A stretch of DNA of 17,500 bases from Acropora yongei (GCA_014634225.1 BLFN01000956.1:406376-423875); one strand, 5' to 3'; shown: positions 1-9,226, numbered from the stretch's first letter. Numbers and translations are program-made. The notes: generated from the letters alone by a model not told the origin.

Positions 1-19
1 CAGACAACCTAAAGCATGT

Positions 20-745
20 TAGAAGTGTAGGTGGGAACCCAGGCATCCTTATTTATATTTTTTGTAGTGTTTAAGCAGCAGCCCCACAGAAGTTTAGGTG
101 GGAATCCTGGCATTTCTATTTATCTTATATTTTTGTAGTTTTCTAAGCGGTAGCCCCACAAAGTGTATGTGGGAACCCCGGCATCCTTATTTATATTTTT
201 TGTAGTTCTTTAAGCGGTAGCCCCACAAAGTGTAGGTGGGAACCCCGGCATTCTTATTTGTATTTTTGTAGTTTTCTAAGCGGTAGCCCCACAAAGTTTA
301 GGTGGGAATCCCGGCATTTCTATTTATCTTGTACTTTTGTAGTTCTTTAAGCGGTAGCCCCACAAAGTGTAGGTGGGAACCCCGGAATTCTTATTTGTAT
401 TTTTGTAGTTTTCTAAGCGGTAGCCCCACAAAGTGTAGGTGGGAACCCCGGCATCCTTATTTATATTTTTTGTAGTGTGTAAGAGGCAGCCCTACAGAAG
501 TGCAGGTGAGAATCCCGGAATTTCTATTTATCTTGTATTTTTGGCATCCTTATCTGTTTTCATAGCCCCACAAAATGTCGGTGGGAACTCCTTCATCTTT
601 ATTTATCTTATTTTAATGTAGTTTTTAAACGGTAGCCCCAAAAAGTGTCGGTGGGAATCCCGACAACTTCATTTACTTTGTACTTTTGTATCTCTTAAGT
701 GGTAGCCCCACAAAGTGTAGGTGAGAGAAACGGCACCTTTACTCA
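20..745 (+). repeat. 5' UTR tandem array of ~70-bp monomers (El-1)
   Basis: About eleven head-to-tail units of roughly 66-73 bp, each built on a core like GGTAGCCCCACAAAGTGTAG followed by GTGGGAA and a T-rich stretch ending TTTTTGTAG. Many units carry CCCAC and GTGGG about 9 nt apart, able to form a short hairpin. Two subtypes (GGGAACCCC and GGGAATCCC) tend to alternate, suggesting a dimeric higher-order unit. The last three or four units are divergent and match the last units of the El-6 array. Position just ahead of ORF1 recalls the promoter monomers of mouse L1 (established precedent); a promoter role here is inference. Confidence 0.85.
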
Positions 746-821
746 TCTTGTACTCTTTCTAAATATTTGCTTGTTATTACTACTCTTTATTTACTTCTAG
801 TATATTATTTATTCCTTCGCT

Positions 822-1976
822 ACAAAACAGCCACGTACTCTTAATATTCATGTTGGCCCTAAATTATCGGACAAATCTCACGCTGAAATTCTGAGTAAAG
901 TTACCCGGAAGATAAATTCTGTTATTGCTGTTCAAGTTCTCTATGAGATTGTGAGAGTTACATTTAAAACTGACGAAGCTTTTCGTGCGGCCAAACAACA
1001 TAAAGATACATATATTTTTTCATTTAACTGCAGTATCTTAGGCGGTGGCCCATCTGCCACTCCTGTTCACATCTTTGACTTTCCTTATGAGGAAGATGAT
1101 ACCCCCCTATTAAGCTTACTCTTAGTTCTCATGGTGCAGTTAAAAATATCATTAAACAGAACTATCATGGTTCTTCTGTTTTTACTGCCACGCATGTTGC
1201 TTTCATGGATATTACTGAGTCTGAGTTTTAAGTTATTGGCAGCTATCGCTGTCGTTCTTGGTACCGTGGGCAACCTCTAGTATGCAACATTTGGAAAAAT
1301 GAGGGTCATGTGTCTGCCAATTGCCCGGATAAAGATAAATGTCGCCGTTGTGGCTCTTCCAGTCATTTCGCCCGTGATTGCCATTCATTGTGGGACTCTA
1401 GTCCTTCTACTGTCCCTCCTGCTGCTTCATCCTCCGACTTTAATCTTGAATTTCCACCCCCTACCCCTGTGGCGATTGTTTCTGATCCCCCTCCTCCTTC
1501 AAATGCTAATGCTGACGTCACTGAACATCTTGCTGATGCTGACCAGGACTCTCTGGCTGACGTCGGTTTATCTCATGTTGATGATCCTTCTGCCGGCTCT
1601 TGTGAGTCTGAGTCAGATACTAGTGATAAAGACACTATTGATGACGATAATGATAATTCTGTAGTTGTTGCTCCTGTTGAGCACCTCTCTGATTCAGATG
1701 TCTCTGATGAGGAGGATTTCTCCTCCTCTCGTAAGCATAATCATGGTTCGGATATTGAAGACTGGACGTGTTGAATGTAATGATTCTGCAGCAGAGACTG
1801 CTGTAGATCCTGAATCTCCTCTTGAGGATTCAAATTCTGTTGTTTCTCCCTCTGTGGAGCCTACTGAGATGTCTGATTCCGATCTGGCATCTAATGTTTC
1901 GCCTGATGCTGCCTCTGTTACCTCCTCTGTTTTGGAGGATGCACAGAGACCGGAAGTGTCTCCTTCTGTTTTGTAG
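822..1976 (+). pseudogene. ORF1 (nucleic-acid-binding protein) remnant, El-1
   Basis: Degenerate ORF1. By alignment with El-6 the start codon at 822 has become ACA. An RRM-like stretch follows (GGGPSATPVHIFDFPYEEDD near 1049-1100), then two extra C bases at about 1103 shift the frame, and TTA has become TAA at 1229-1231. A double zinc knuckle lies at about 1283-1381; the first knuckle has Trp in place of its second Cys ([14 protein letters not shown]) and the second is [14 protein letters not shown]. The C-terminal part is rich in Asp, Glu and Ser. A deletion of about 22 bp relative to El-6 near 1760 shifts the frame again; the last frame ends at TAG 1974-1976. LINE ORF1 proteins bind element RNA (family knowledge). 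Confidence 0.8.
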
Positions 1977-2001
1977 TTTTTTTTTTCTTTCTTCCTCTAT
2001 A

Positions 2002-3838
2002 ATGGCTCGTTTTTTTGACTCTAAAAGTTAATGGTCTTCGAGACCCTAACAAACATATGTCCTTTCTTCAGTGGTTGACTCATGTCTCCGCTGATTTTAT
2101 TTGCCTTCAGGGGACGCATCTCACTTCTGAATCTAAATGTTTTTACTGGTTTTCCTCTCTGGGCTTCTCCACCTTGTGCTCTCCGGGTTCTTCCCATTCT
2201 TGTGGCACTGTTCTTTTATTTCGTCATTCTTATTGTTTGTGCCCTTCTTTCACGGATTCTGCAGGTCGCTTTGTGTGTGGTGTATTTGATTTCGATTGTA
2301 TTTTTTTTAACGTTATTTCTCTTTGAGCACCTGATCGTGATCCTGGCCGCTCTGATTTTTTTTATTTTGTTTCTGATCAGGTGGACCCATCTGTCCCAAC
2401 AGTCATCTGCGGGGACTTTACTGCAGTTTTTGATGAGTCTTTGGACCGTTGGGGCTCTCATCCCTCTTTTTGTCGTAACTCATTTGTCTCATTGCTTGCT
2501 CTTTTTGAGGATTGTTGTATTGTTGATGTTTGGCGATATTTGAACCCTAGGGTGGCAGCCTTCACATGGTTTAAGCCTGATGGTACTCTTTCCTCTAGGA
2601 TTGACCTTATTGGTTTTCCCTTCCCTTGGTTACATCATATTTCTCCTTGTTCCATTTTGCCTTGTCCTTATTCGGATCACTCTGGTGTGCTGTGTGTGTG
2701 TGCAATCCCTGTGCTCCGGGACCGTGGAAATTAAATGTTTCTATACTTGAGGAACCTGATTTTATTGAGCTTATCGAACATTTTTGGCAGTCATAGAGGT
2801 TGAGTAAACCTTCCTCTAATCTCCAGACTTGGAGGGATAGATGCAAGTCCCATATCCGTGCCATTTGGCTCCGTTATTGTTCACGTCATTCAATGTTACG
2901 GAAGACTCTTCTTTGCTCGATTCCCTTCCTTGTCAACTAAAATCCCGTGTGGATGCGGGTATCGTCTCCTTGCTTGATGTGTAAGAGAAAGTACTTTCTA
3001 AGATTGCTGATGATGACAAGGTTAAGGCTAGGGGTGCCAGTGTCCCTTCGAGGATTCGCTGAGCCGAGGAGGGTGAAGCTTCCACTCGCTTCTTTCTTCG
3101 TCTTGAGAAGCAGTGTGGCACCAAGGGCTGGATTGCTGCTATGCGTCGGCCTGACCGCGTCCTTGCTACTGACGTTGCCTCTATTTGCTCATCCTGGGTT
3201 CATTTCTATTGCGACCTCTTTTTGGCATGTGCTGCTGACATGTCCGCCCAACGTACCTTAGTATCGGGTTTCTCTTCCCGTCTTCCTGACGAGGAATCTA
3301 TCTTCGTGAAGGTCTTGTTAGTTTGACCGAGGTTTCTGAAGAAAGGATAGCCGATTCAAAGGATCAGATGGTCTTCCGAAAGGAATTTTATAAAGCATTT
3401 TGGCATATCCTTGGTCCTGACCTTGTTGACGTCGATAATGATGCTTTCCCCACTGGTTGTCTGTCGGTTTCTCAACACACGGCTCTCATTACTCTGATTT
3501 TTAAAAAAGGAGATCGTCTTGATCACAAAAACTGGCGTCCGATTAGTCTTCTTAACTGCGACTACAAACTTTGCGCTAGAGTTTTGGCTGGTCGTCTTCT
3601 TCATGTTCTCCAGTCTATCATTGGCGACTCAGTTGCTTTTTTGAGAGATCTAGTAGATTTTAATTCCGAAACTAACACCTCTGCGGCCATTCTGTCTCTT
3701 GATCAGGAGAAAGCTTTTGATCCAGAAGATTGAGCTTTTCTTTTCCGTATTCTTGCTCAGTTTGGTTTTGATGCTTGTTTTATTTCTTGGGTTAAATTAC
3801 TGTATACTAATATTAGAAGTACTGTTCTTGTTATTAGC
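2002..3838 (+). pseudogene. ORF2 remnant: APE endonuclease plus partial RT, El-1
   Basis: Begins with ATG at 2002, but a T run at 2010-2016 puts the start one base out of frame with the endonuclease. APE motifs follow: TLKVNGL, ICLQGTH (catalytic Glu of LQETH changed to Gly; El-6 keeps LQETH), VICGDF, SRIDLIG and SDHSGV. Tyr of the SLYAP motif is a stop at 2324-2326. A frameshift near 2710 and a TAA in LLDV*EKVL near 2985 follow. RT motifs begin with KGSDGLPKEFYKAFW (frameshifted), then FKKGDRLDHKNWRPISLLN and ILSLDQEKAFD (motif A). About 13 residues are missing before IGDSVAFL relative to El-3, and the Trp after AFDPED is TGA. Sequence stops at NIRSTVLV, before RT motifs B and C. Confidence 0.85.
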
Positions 3839-3839
3839 T

Positions 3840-4440
3840 ATCGTGTCCTCCACCTGTGATGTGTAACTTGTGTAAATCTGTTGATCATAAAGCTAATGTT
3901 TGTTCCTTCTCCTGGGCGCGTGAACCTACCGGCATTTCACCGCCTCGTGAGGATGAGATTTCTTTTGCTGATCCTGTGCTTACCGACGATGCTGTAAAGG
4001 ACACTGACAACCACAACGACACCGACGATGATATGGATGATGATGAAGAAGAAGAAGAAGATGAAAATGAAAATGAGGAACAATTGCATGCTACCTCCAA
4101 TACCAATGAAATTTTTGTTGCCGCCGCTGGTATTCCTTCATCTACACGTTTAAACACCGATTCTTCAACTGATGACGTTTCTACCGAGAAAATGGGCAAG
4201 ACCCCGAAGGAAACTGCTGAGGAGTCCCCACTTTTATTTTCTGTAGACAATACCAAACAAGACAGTTGTACTACCAATATGACGACCGCGAAATTGAAGG
4301 AAATTAATATACCTCTCCGTAATCCTACTCAACCTACTTTAGTCACTGGAAAAACTGTTGAGAAGAGCGATAATGCTAAATTGTCTGGTCCTTCTGATGT
4401 GGAAGCAAGTCCGAAGAGAAATAACCCCCACGCCATATGA
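3840..4440 (+). pseudogene. ORF1 C-terminal half, El-2 (zinc knuckle and acidic tail)
   Basis: Open frame of about 195 codons with no good start, entered from the El-1/El-2 junction. Its N-terminus reads PPPVMCNLCKSVDHKANVC, a CX2CX4HX4C zinc knuckle in the same relative place as in the other ORF1s. Then comes a strongly acidic run of Asp, Glu and Asn (about 4010-4080) and a Ser/Thr-rich tail ending at 4440. The RRM-like region expected upstream is absent, so this is the 3' half of ORF1. It is uninterrupted, unlike most other ORFs here. It differs clearly from the ORF1 of El-5 although both insert in U2. Confidence 0.7.
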
Positions 4441-4502
4441 AATGTAAATAATTGATTTTTTTGTGTTTACATTTTGTGCTCATTGAATTCTTTTTGATGT
4501 TC

Positions 4503-5288
4503 ATGTCAGTTTCTCTTACTACCTGTCGAATTCAGAGCTAAGCTTTCTACTTTAAACGTTTGTGGTTTTGGCTCAAAAGCCACACAGCTTTCCGTTTTTG
4601 AATATGCTCGAAACACGAAATCGGATTTTATTTGCTAATTGCGATATCAATCGCAATGGTCAGGGCCTAGTTTTTGGTCTTCTGCTCTTGGCAAACAAGG
4701 CGGAGTTGCTATTTTTCTTCAGGAAAATTCTCATTTTGATATTTTAAATTAGCAGAAGGATTCTTCGGCCAGAATTGTTAGTCTTTTAGTTAAAGTTGAT
4801 GATGCGCTTTTTAATTTAGTTAACATTTACGCTCCCACCTATCCAACAGAACGAAAAGAATTTTTAGCAAATTTGCACAGACGGGGTTATATCAATAGTG
4901 ATTCACGCGCTGTCTGTACTAGATCAGAGACGATCGCTCATTGTTTTATTCACTGTCGCCGAACCAGGGAGTGTGGCGTCATTTTCATCATACCCTTTAT
5001 GCTCTCACTGTTCAGGACTTTGTTCCTAATATTAAGAATGCTTTCTTTTATGCATGGTCTAGGACTGCTTCTCAGGCACACAGATTAACTCGTTATGTGA
5101 TTCAAAGTATTCTTTCGGGCATTTGGTTTTTTTGCAATAGGGCTACTTTTCACAATGGTAGGGTAATGATCACCAGACTGAATGTAGATCTGTACCGACT
5201 TCCTCTTTCTGAATTGAATGACTTGTGGTGTCATCCTTCCTTCTGTGATTATGATGGAAACCAAGTGATTCCCAAGTCTTACGTGTAA
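4503..5288 (+). pseudogene. ORF2 remnant, El-2: endonuclease piece joined to C-terminal domain
   Basis: From about 4540 one frame reads STLNVCGFGS, SDFIC (then a stop), GPSFWSSALGKQGGVAIFLQ, a second stop, then NLVNIYAPTYPTERKEF, which is the N-terminal part of an APE endonuclease. At about 4870 it jumps to the far C-terminus of ORF2, where CTRSETIAHCFIHC resembles the C-terminal zinc knuckle of L1/Tx1 ORF2s. A frameshift near 4965 leads into VWRHFHHTLYAL and a final stop at 5286-5288. The rest of the endonuclease and all of the RT are deleted. The ATG at 4503 is one frame out from the endonuclease, so the true start is uncertain. Confidence 0.75.
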
Positions 5289-5443
5289 CAAAAAAGAAGA
5301 AAAAAGAAGAAAAAAGAACAAGAAGAAAATAATGAACTTTTGTATGTATTTTTCTTTTACCGGAAGTGACCTTTTGATTTATTTTGTAAACCGGATATGA
5401 CTCGAAGTATCTTGAAGTACTGTGAAGTAATGATGATGAAGGG

Positions 5444-5459
5444 TGTGCCATTTGGCACA
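5444..5459 (+). other. 3'-terminal hairpin of El-2
   Basis: TGTGCCATTTGGCACA forms a short perfect hairpin (GTGCC, loop ATTT, GGCAC, plus one more pair) 31 nt before the U2 junction. It is followed by GAATAACATTTCAAGAAC and an A run. El-5 has a hairpin of the same geometry at 11930-11943 with different paired bases and a matching downstream sequence. Likely a structure in the element RNA recognised by its reverse transcriptase (inference). Confidence 0.65.
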
Positions 5460-5490
5460 TTGACTGAATAACATTTCAAGAACAAAAAAA

Positions 5491-5641
5491 ATCTGTTCTA
5501 ATCAGCTTAATATCTGATACGCTGCTCATTGAGCAGCTCATATATTAAACTGATTTATGGAATCAAGCGCTGGAAAAGAGGCTTGCCTCGTCCCAGCCAC
5601 GGGTTGCCTCGGTGTAGCACTACCTCTGAGCCCAGCCCACC
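5491..5641 (+). ncRNA. U2: U2 snRNA, nucleotides 38 to ~188 (5' part displaced by El-2)
   Basis: Begins ATCTGTTC, followed by CTTAATATCTGATACG as in stem-loop IIa of U2. Stem-loop IIb is GCTGCTC-ATT-GAGCAGC, a perfect 7-bp stem differing from the human one, as expected of a real U2. The Sm site is mutated (ATTTATGGA instead of ATTTTTGGA). The 3' stem region includes CTCGGTGTAGCACTACC. The length fits nt 38-188 exactly. The 5' 37 nucleotides, which carry the U6-pairing and most of the branch-point recognition sequence, are not present upstream. As it lacks promoter and 5' end this copy is a pseudogene. Confidence 0.9.
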
Positions 5642-5661
5642 TCCCTCTCGGGAAGAAACAA

Positions 5662-5677
5662 TCAATTGAAAAGAGCT
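5662..5677 (+). terminator. Candidate U2 3' box
   Basis: CAATTGAAAAGAGCTT starts about 22 nt after the U2 end and is identical at the equivalent place after the other U2 copy (near 12143-12158). snRNA genes use a purine-rich 3' box shortly after the coding part (established). The match to the vertebrate consensus is loose, so this is a position- and conservation-based guess. Confidence 0.35.
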
Positions 5678-5770
5678 TCACCGTTATCGTTACTAACCAA
5701 GTGGTTTGTTGTTCTCTCCGCAGACACACACAGCCGGCTGTGAGTTTAGCAACTGACGGACAGACAAGGA

Positions 5771-5780
5771 AGCACCACAA
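5771..5780 (+). promoter_or_regulatory. Candidate PSE of U1 (upstream of El-3)
   Basis: AGCACCACAA lies 63 to 54 bp before U1 nucleotide 1. The other U1 unit has AGCATCACAA at the same distance, and the U2 gene has AGCACCACCA at 64 to 55 bp before its start (10582-10591). This spacing is where the proximal sequence element that binds SNAPc lies in animal snRNA genes (established). The motif call comes from the three-way match and is not experimentally known. Confidence 0.5.
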
Positions 5781-5833
5781 GGGATCAGCGCGCAAGCTCC
5801 GTAATGCGGTGTCAGGCTGCATCAGAAAAGTTC

Positions 5834-5848
5834 ATACTTACCTGATGC
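5834..5848 (+). ncRNA. U1: U1 snRNA 5' tip (nt 1-15), 5' side of the El-3 insertion
   Basis: ATACTTACCTGATGC matches the U1 5' end, whose ACTTACCTG pairs with 5' splice sites. It directly follows the U1 promoter region and is then interrupted by El-3. The bases from nt 3 on are repeated on the far side of El-3 at 9227-9240, giving a target-site duplication of about 13 nt with one mismatch. Confidence 0.85.
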
Positions 5849-5982
5849 GTTTTGGGGTCCAGTGAGTGTCTCTCTGTGCCTGTGGCTCAATTGTGGGAGT
5901 GTGGTTCGGTTATTACCTCCGTTCTCTTGGCGACTTGTGGTAGCGTAAGTTTTTCTAGTGTATATAAGTTTTTGTATATATC

Positions 5983-6034
5983 GGGTGACCCTCCCAGGGA
6001 CTTCAAGCTGGGCTTTTAGCCCTAACCTGGGGTA
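5983..6034 (+). other. Conserved structured 5' UTR element of El-3
   Basis: GGGTGACCCTCCCAGGG is followed by a hairpin GGGCTTTTAGCCC (6010-6022) and then TAACCTGGGGTATGCCC. El-6 has the same series at 12535-12590 with hairpin GGACTTCTTGTCC; the third pair changes from G-C to A-T on both sides, a compensatory change. Conservation here, amid poorly alignable flanks, suggests a functional RNA structure of U1-inserted elements (inference). Confidence 0.6.
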
Positions 6035-6129
6035 TGCCCGCCGGGTCCTGGGACTCTCTTTTCTATCATTTTTGTAAATATTTTCGTTGCTGTTTGGCCT
6101 GCTATTACGGCCTGTTTTTTTGCTTAAAC

Positions 6130-6609
6130 ATGATTTTCAAACGCACTCTTAGCGTGTAAGTCAACAAAGTTTCTCATGGAAAATCCAGCGAGGATGTTGT
6201 GACTGAGGTTAGGAAGGCCTATTCCCAGTACTCCTTGACGGCTGTGCAAGTCGGTTATGATACTACTCGAGTAACTTTCCAAGATATTGAAACTTTCAAA
6301 GAAGCTCAAGCAAGTAGGCATGTCCCCATTTTCAGTACTAATTGCTCCGTTGTGGGAGGGGGTCCACCCCCGGTGATGGTTCATATCTTTGATTATCCGG
6401 CTGAGATGAAGGACGACACTATTAAGTGCTGTCTGGCTTTGGTGAAGTTAAGTCTGTTAGAAGGCAGAAATACATCGGTTCTCCAGAGATTGAAACTGGA
6501 ACACACCTAGTTTTAATGACTTTTAAGACCATTCCACCACGCCTTATCAATATAAATGGTTTTTTTGTCGACTCTGGTATAAGGGCCAACCCCCGGTCTG
6601 CAAGCATCA
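6130..6609 (+). pseudogene. ORF1 remnant, El-3
   Basis: Starts at ATG 6130 (MIFKRTLSV, then a TAA at 6157-6159) and continues in the same frame to VTEVRKAYSQYS, aligning with El-6 ORF1. The RRM-like part includes GGGPPPVMVHIFDYPAEMKDD, then a frameshift near 6422 leads into GFGEVKSVRRQKYIG and HLVLMTFKTIPP. It reaches WYKGQPPVCKH, the first Cys of the expected zinc knuckle, and then runs without a break of frame into the pre-RT part of ORF2. The knuckles and acidic tail seen in El-1 and El-6 are deleted. Confidence 0.8.
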
Positions 6610-8879
6610 GTCCTGGGGAGATTATTACTCTTCCCTTTTTTCTGCTGAGTCCGTGGACGTTCGGATCCAGGATAGTGTTTTTGAAAATCTTACTACTAGG
6701 CTCCCTGCAGATGCTTGTTCCTCTTGTGAGGGCCCTGTCAGTACATGAGGTCCACACAGCATTAGAGGGAATGGCACGGGGAAAATTCCCGGGCTCAGAT
6801 GGACTCCCGATGGAGTTCTATTTGACTTTCTGAGACAGCATTGGCTCTGACCTGACCTGGTACTGAATGATTCTTTGGACAGAGGCCTTTTGCCTCTCTG
6901 ACAATGCACGGCATTAATTTCTCTTATCTTCAAGAAGGGGGATCGCCTTGAACATAAGAATTGGAGGCCCATTAGCCTCTCAAACATAGATTACAAAATA
7001 TGCACAACGACGGTGGCGGGTAGGCTACTTAAAGTCCTACATCACGTCATCCTCCCTAATCAAACATACAGTATTAGGGGCCGCTTCATTGGCGAGAATG
7101 TGACTCTTCTCCAAGATGTCGTGGATTTTGCAACGGAAACTGGGCGACCCATCACTATCCTGTCACTGGACCAAGAAATGGCCTTTGACAGGCTGGATTG
7201 GGGTTTTCTGTTTAAAACCTTGACACACCTGGGCCTTGGACCATCCTTCATAAAATGGGTCCAGCTTTTCTATGATAACATTAGAAGTGTCGTTCTAGTG
7301 GACGGATACAAGTCTGGCTTTTTCTTCCCTTCTCGAGGTGTTCGACAGGGATGCCCCCTGTCCCCCCTGCTATATGTTATTAGCATCGAGGTCCTTGCTG
7401 CTTTTCTTCGTACCAATTTGGATATTTTGGGATTGGAAGCACCTGGTTTGGCTCGGTGCCTCCCCACGGTATAGCTCAAAACAGATGCCACCTCTGTTAT
7501 TGCGTCATCTGATAGTGGTCCAAGCGGTTTTCTCTACATATGACATCTTTGAACGTGGTACTGGCTTAAAACTAAATCTGGCCAAGTGCCGTAGGCTTTG
7601 GCTGGGCTCTTGGCGAGGGCCACAGAATTCTCCGGTAGCCATTCAATGGACCTCAGGCATGATTAAGATCTTGGATATTTTCATTGGGCACAGGGATTTG
7701 GCGGAAGCCAATTGGATGCCTTGAACTGACTGTTGAGAAATGCCTGGCCTCTTGGCGAGGGCGAGCGGTGGTGCTTAATGCACTGGTGCTCTCCAAGATA
7801 TGGTATGTGGCTTCTCTGGTTTTCCTTCCATCCTGGGCCCTTGCCAGGCTCAACTCTGCGGTCTTTGGCTTCTTCTAGACTGGAAAGCCAGAGCTCGTCG
7901 CTCGGAATGTTGTCCAGCAACCTAGAGATAAGGGGGATTTCTCTGTAGTCTCCATATAGTTTAAAATATTCTCTCTCCTAGTTCAGTGGGTAAGACGTCT
8001 CGAGGCTTGCCCCAGTGGGTGGGTATACCTTCTGATGTACTGGCTACTGGACCGCTACGACCTTACTATTCCAATTGCGTTCCCTGGTTCCGTAGAGGTT
8101 GACTGGGAGCTTCTGCCTCCCTTCTATTGTGCTCTTTCCCAGGCCTGGACAGCCATGCAAGGCTCTCTGTCCCCCACTGCTGGTTTTTCCTTCGGGTCCC
8201 CCCCCCAGTGGGTGGCCCTTTTCCCATTTTGAAAGCCTCATGCAAATCATGCTACATTACCTTAGTGCAGTCCACTTCAGTGCAGCCTCACTGTGTAGTA
8301 AAGTTTAACCCTTTGTATGGCCCCCTGGACTGGGTGTCAATCTGGACATCCCTCTTTTTAATGAGGCTTGACCGTAAAGTAATAGATCTTTCATGGAAGG
8401 TTGCACGTGGGGTTCTAGATACGGCAGAACGCCTGCATAGTTTTGGCTATACAGTGCCCCAATCTTGTTTCTGTTGCTTTCCACTGGAATCCCTGGATCA
8501 TCTCTCCTTTTCCTCCCCTCTGGCTCAGAGTGGCCTGTCCTGGATCCAGTCTCTGCTGTTTGCTGCAGCCCCTCAGGCTCCTTCGATAAACACCAAACAA
8601 GTCCTATTTGGATTTTCCAGTGATGATTTCAGGATTTTTCCGCATGTTTTTGCATACCTCATTGGTGTTTGTAAGCTGGGAGTGTGGCGCCAGCGAAATG
8701 ACTTCAGATTTCGGGGAGTCCGCCCGAGCACTGTTCGGCTTGTGTTTTTTATCAGAAAGAGGGTGCGTTTTTACTTCCCCCTTCTCTCTAAATGTTTTCG
8801 TTCCACACACAGACATCACTATTTTCATCATCAATGGGGTGGGGATGGTGCAATCGGTGCAATCTGTCAAGGTGCTTAA
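6610..8879 (+). pseudogene. ORF2 remnant, El-3: reverse transcriptase and C-terminal domain
   Basis: Begins just before the RT with YYSSLFSAESVDVR, then EVHTALEGMARGKFPGSDGL. RT motifs: FKKGDRLEHKNWRPISLSN (about 6930-6990), RGRFIGENVTLLQDVVDF, ILSLDQEMAFDRLDW (motif A, Asp kept) and SRGVRQGCPLSPLLYV (motif B). In motif C, YADDATS has become LKTDATS near 7474-7495, so one catalytic Asp is gone. The C-terminal part has several frame changes, RGRAVVLNALVLSKIWYVAS, then a 250-codon open stretch (8127-8879) with CFCCFPLESLDHLSFSS, a C-terminal zinc knuckle whose last Cys is Ser. The endonuclease is absent. The protein would copy element RNA at the nicked target (family knowledge). Confidence 0.9.
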
Positions 8880-9226
8880 TTTTAGTGAGCTTTACAATTA
8901 TAGCTTTTAAAATTCCTATTTTATTTCCTTTATTGCCTCTTGTTTTTTAAGACCTCCCGTACTTTTATTCTTCTCTCTTTGGGAAGGGGGTTTCAACTCC
9001 CTGGCGAAGTTGGAGAGCCGGTGCTTCCTCACATGGCAGTTCCATATAAACCTTGGATGGTATTGATTTTTTTCTTGACTACTATAGTCTCTTTCCTTTT
9101 GGCGTCTTTTCTCTTTGCTCGCTTTTCTCTGTTTGTTTCTCTCACTAGCTGCTTTGTTTTCTTTCCTGACCTTAATGGCTCACAGGCATTCTACTACACC
9201 TGTGGGACCAAAAAATAACAAAAAAA
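8880..9226 (+). other. 3' UTR and tail of El-3
   Basis: Non-coding, T-rich. Contains the 3' UTR motif GGTTTCAACTCCCTGGCGAA (8989-9008) followed by GTTGG, shared with El-4 (9665-9685) and El-6 (16431-16452); CAACT and AGTTG can form a 5-bp stem. A terminal hairpin pairs CTCACAGG (9179-9186) with CCTGTGGG (9199-9206). It ends in an A-rich tail fused to U1 nt 3 at 9227. Confidence 0.65.

Larger units (their letters stand above)
1..3838 (+). mobile_element. El-1: U1-family non-LTR retrotransposon (Tx1/L1-like), 3' truncated
   Basis: Sense-oriented LINE copy running from a tandem-repeat 5' UTR through ORF1 into ORF2. It is broken off inside the reverse transcriptase, before the GVRQGCPLSP and YADD motifs. 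It is closely related over most of its length to El-6 (12339-16567), which sits in a U1 snRNA gene, so I assign it to the same family. Its own target junctions are not visible: the 5' end lies outside the window and the 3' end is replaced by El-2 at about 3838. Nonsense changes, frameshifts and a lost ORF1 start make it inactive. Assignment to the Tx1/L1 group rests on domain order and target preference, not on a tree. Confidence 0.85.
3839..5490 (+). mobile_element. El-2: U2-targeted non-LTR retrotransposon, 5' and internally deleted
   Basis: LINE copy that begins abruptly in the zinc-knuckle part of ORF1 where El-1 ends. It continues through the acidic ORF1 tail, part of the endonuclease and the C-terminal end of ORF2, and ends in an A-rich tail directly fused to U2 snRNA nucleotide 38 at 5491. 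The RT core is missing. Insertion into U2 is known for Keno elements of the Tx1 clade (established); calling this copy Keno-like is inference from target and domain order. El-5 joins U2 at the same nucleotide and shares its 3' terminal sequence. Confidence 0.85.
5642..5833 (+). other. U2-to-U1 short spacer with U1 promoter region
   Basis: A 192-bp spacer between U2 3' end and U1 start, paralogous to 12123-12322 and strongly conserved with it along its length. It should hold the U2 3'-end formation signal near its start and the U1 promoter near its end. No open frame of interest. Conservation between the two repeat units shows it belongs to the snRNA repeat and not to the retrotransposons. Confidence 0.75.
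5849..9226 (+). mobile_element. El-3: U1-inserted non-LTR retrotransposon, internally deleted
   Basis: A 3.4-kb LINE inserted in sense in a U1 gene, bounded by the duplicated target ACTTACCTGAYGC (5836-5848 and 9227-9239). Order: 5' UTR without the 70-bp monomers (5849-6129), ORF1 (6130-~6609), ORF2 from before the RT to the C-terminus (~6610-8879), 3' UTR (8880-9226). It is a different, diverged family from El-1/El-6 but shares a 5' UTR hairpin, ORF1/ORF2 architecture, a 3' UTR motif and the target site. A deletion removed the end of ORF1 and the whole endonuclease. Stops, frameshifts and a lost YADD motif make it inactive. Confidence 0.9.

Noticed and set aside
20..745. Array with ~30-bp conserved cores and ~40-bp intervals, CRISPR-like at first sight.
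   Set aside because: The intervals are also similar to each other, the context is eukaryotic LINE 5' UTR, and no cas-like genes exist. It is a plain tandem repeat.
951..1280. Open frame 951-1280 as a small gene.
   Set aside because: Only its first ~50 codons match ORF1; the Leu-rich rest is out of frame after a two-base insertion.
2010..2017. Programmed frameshift at the ORF2 T run.
   Set aside because: Only two defective copies of one family show it, with no downstream structure evident; a shared insertion is simpler. Kept only as an alternative within a finding.
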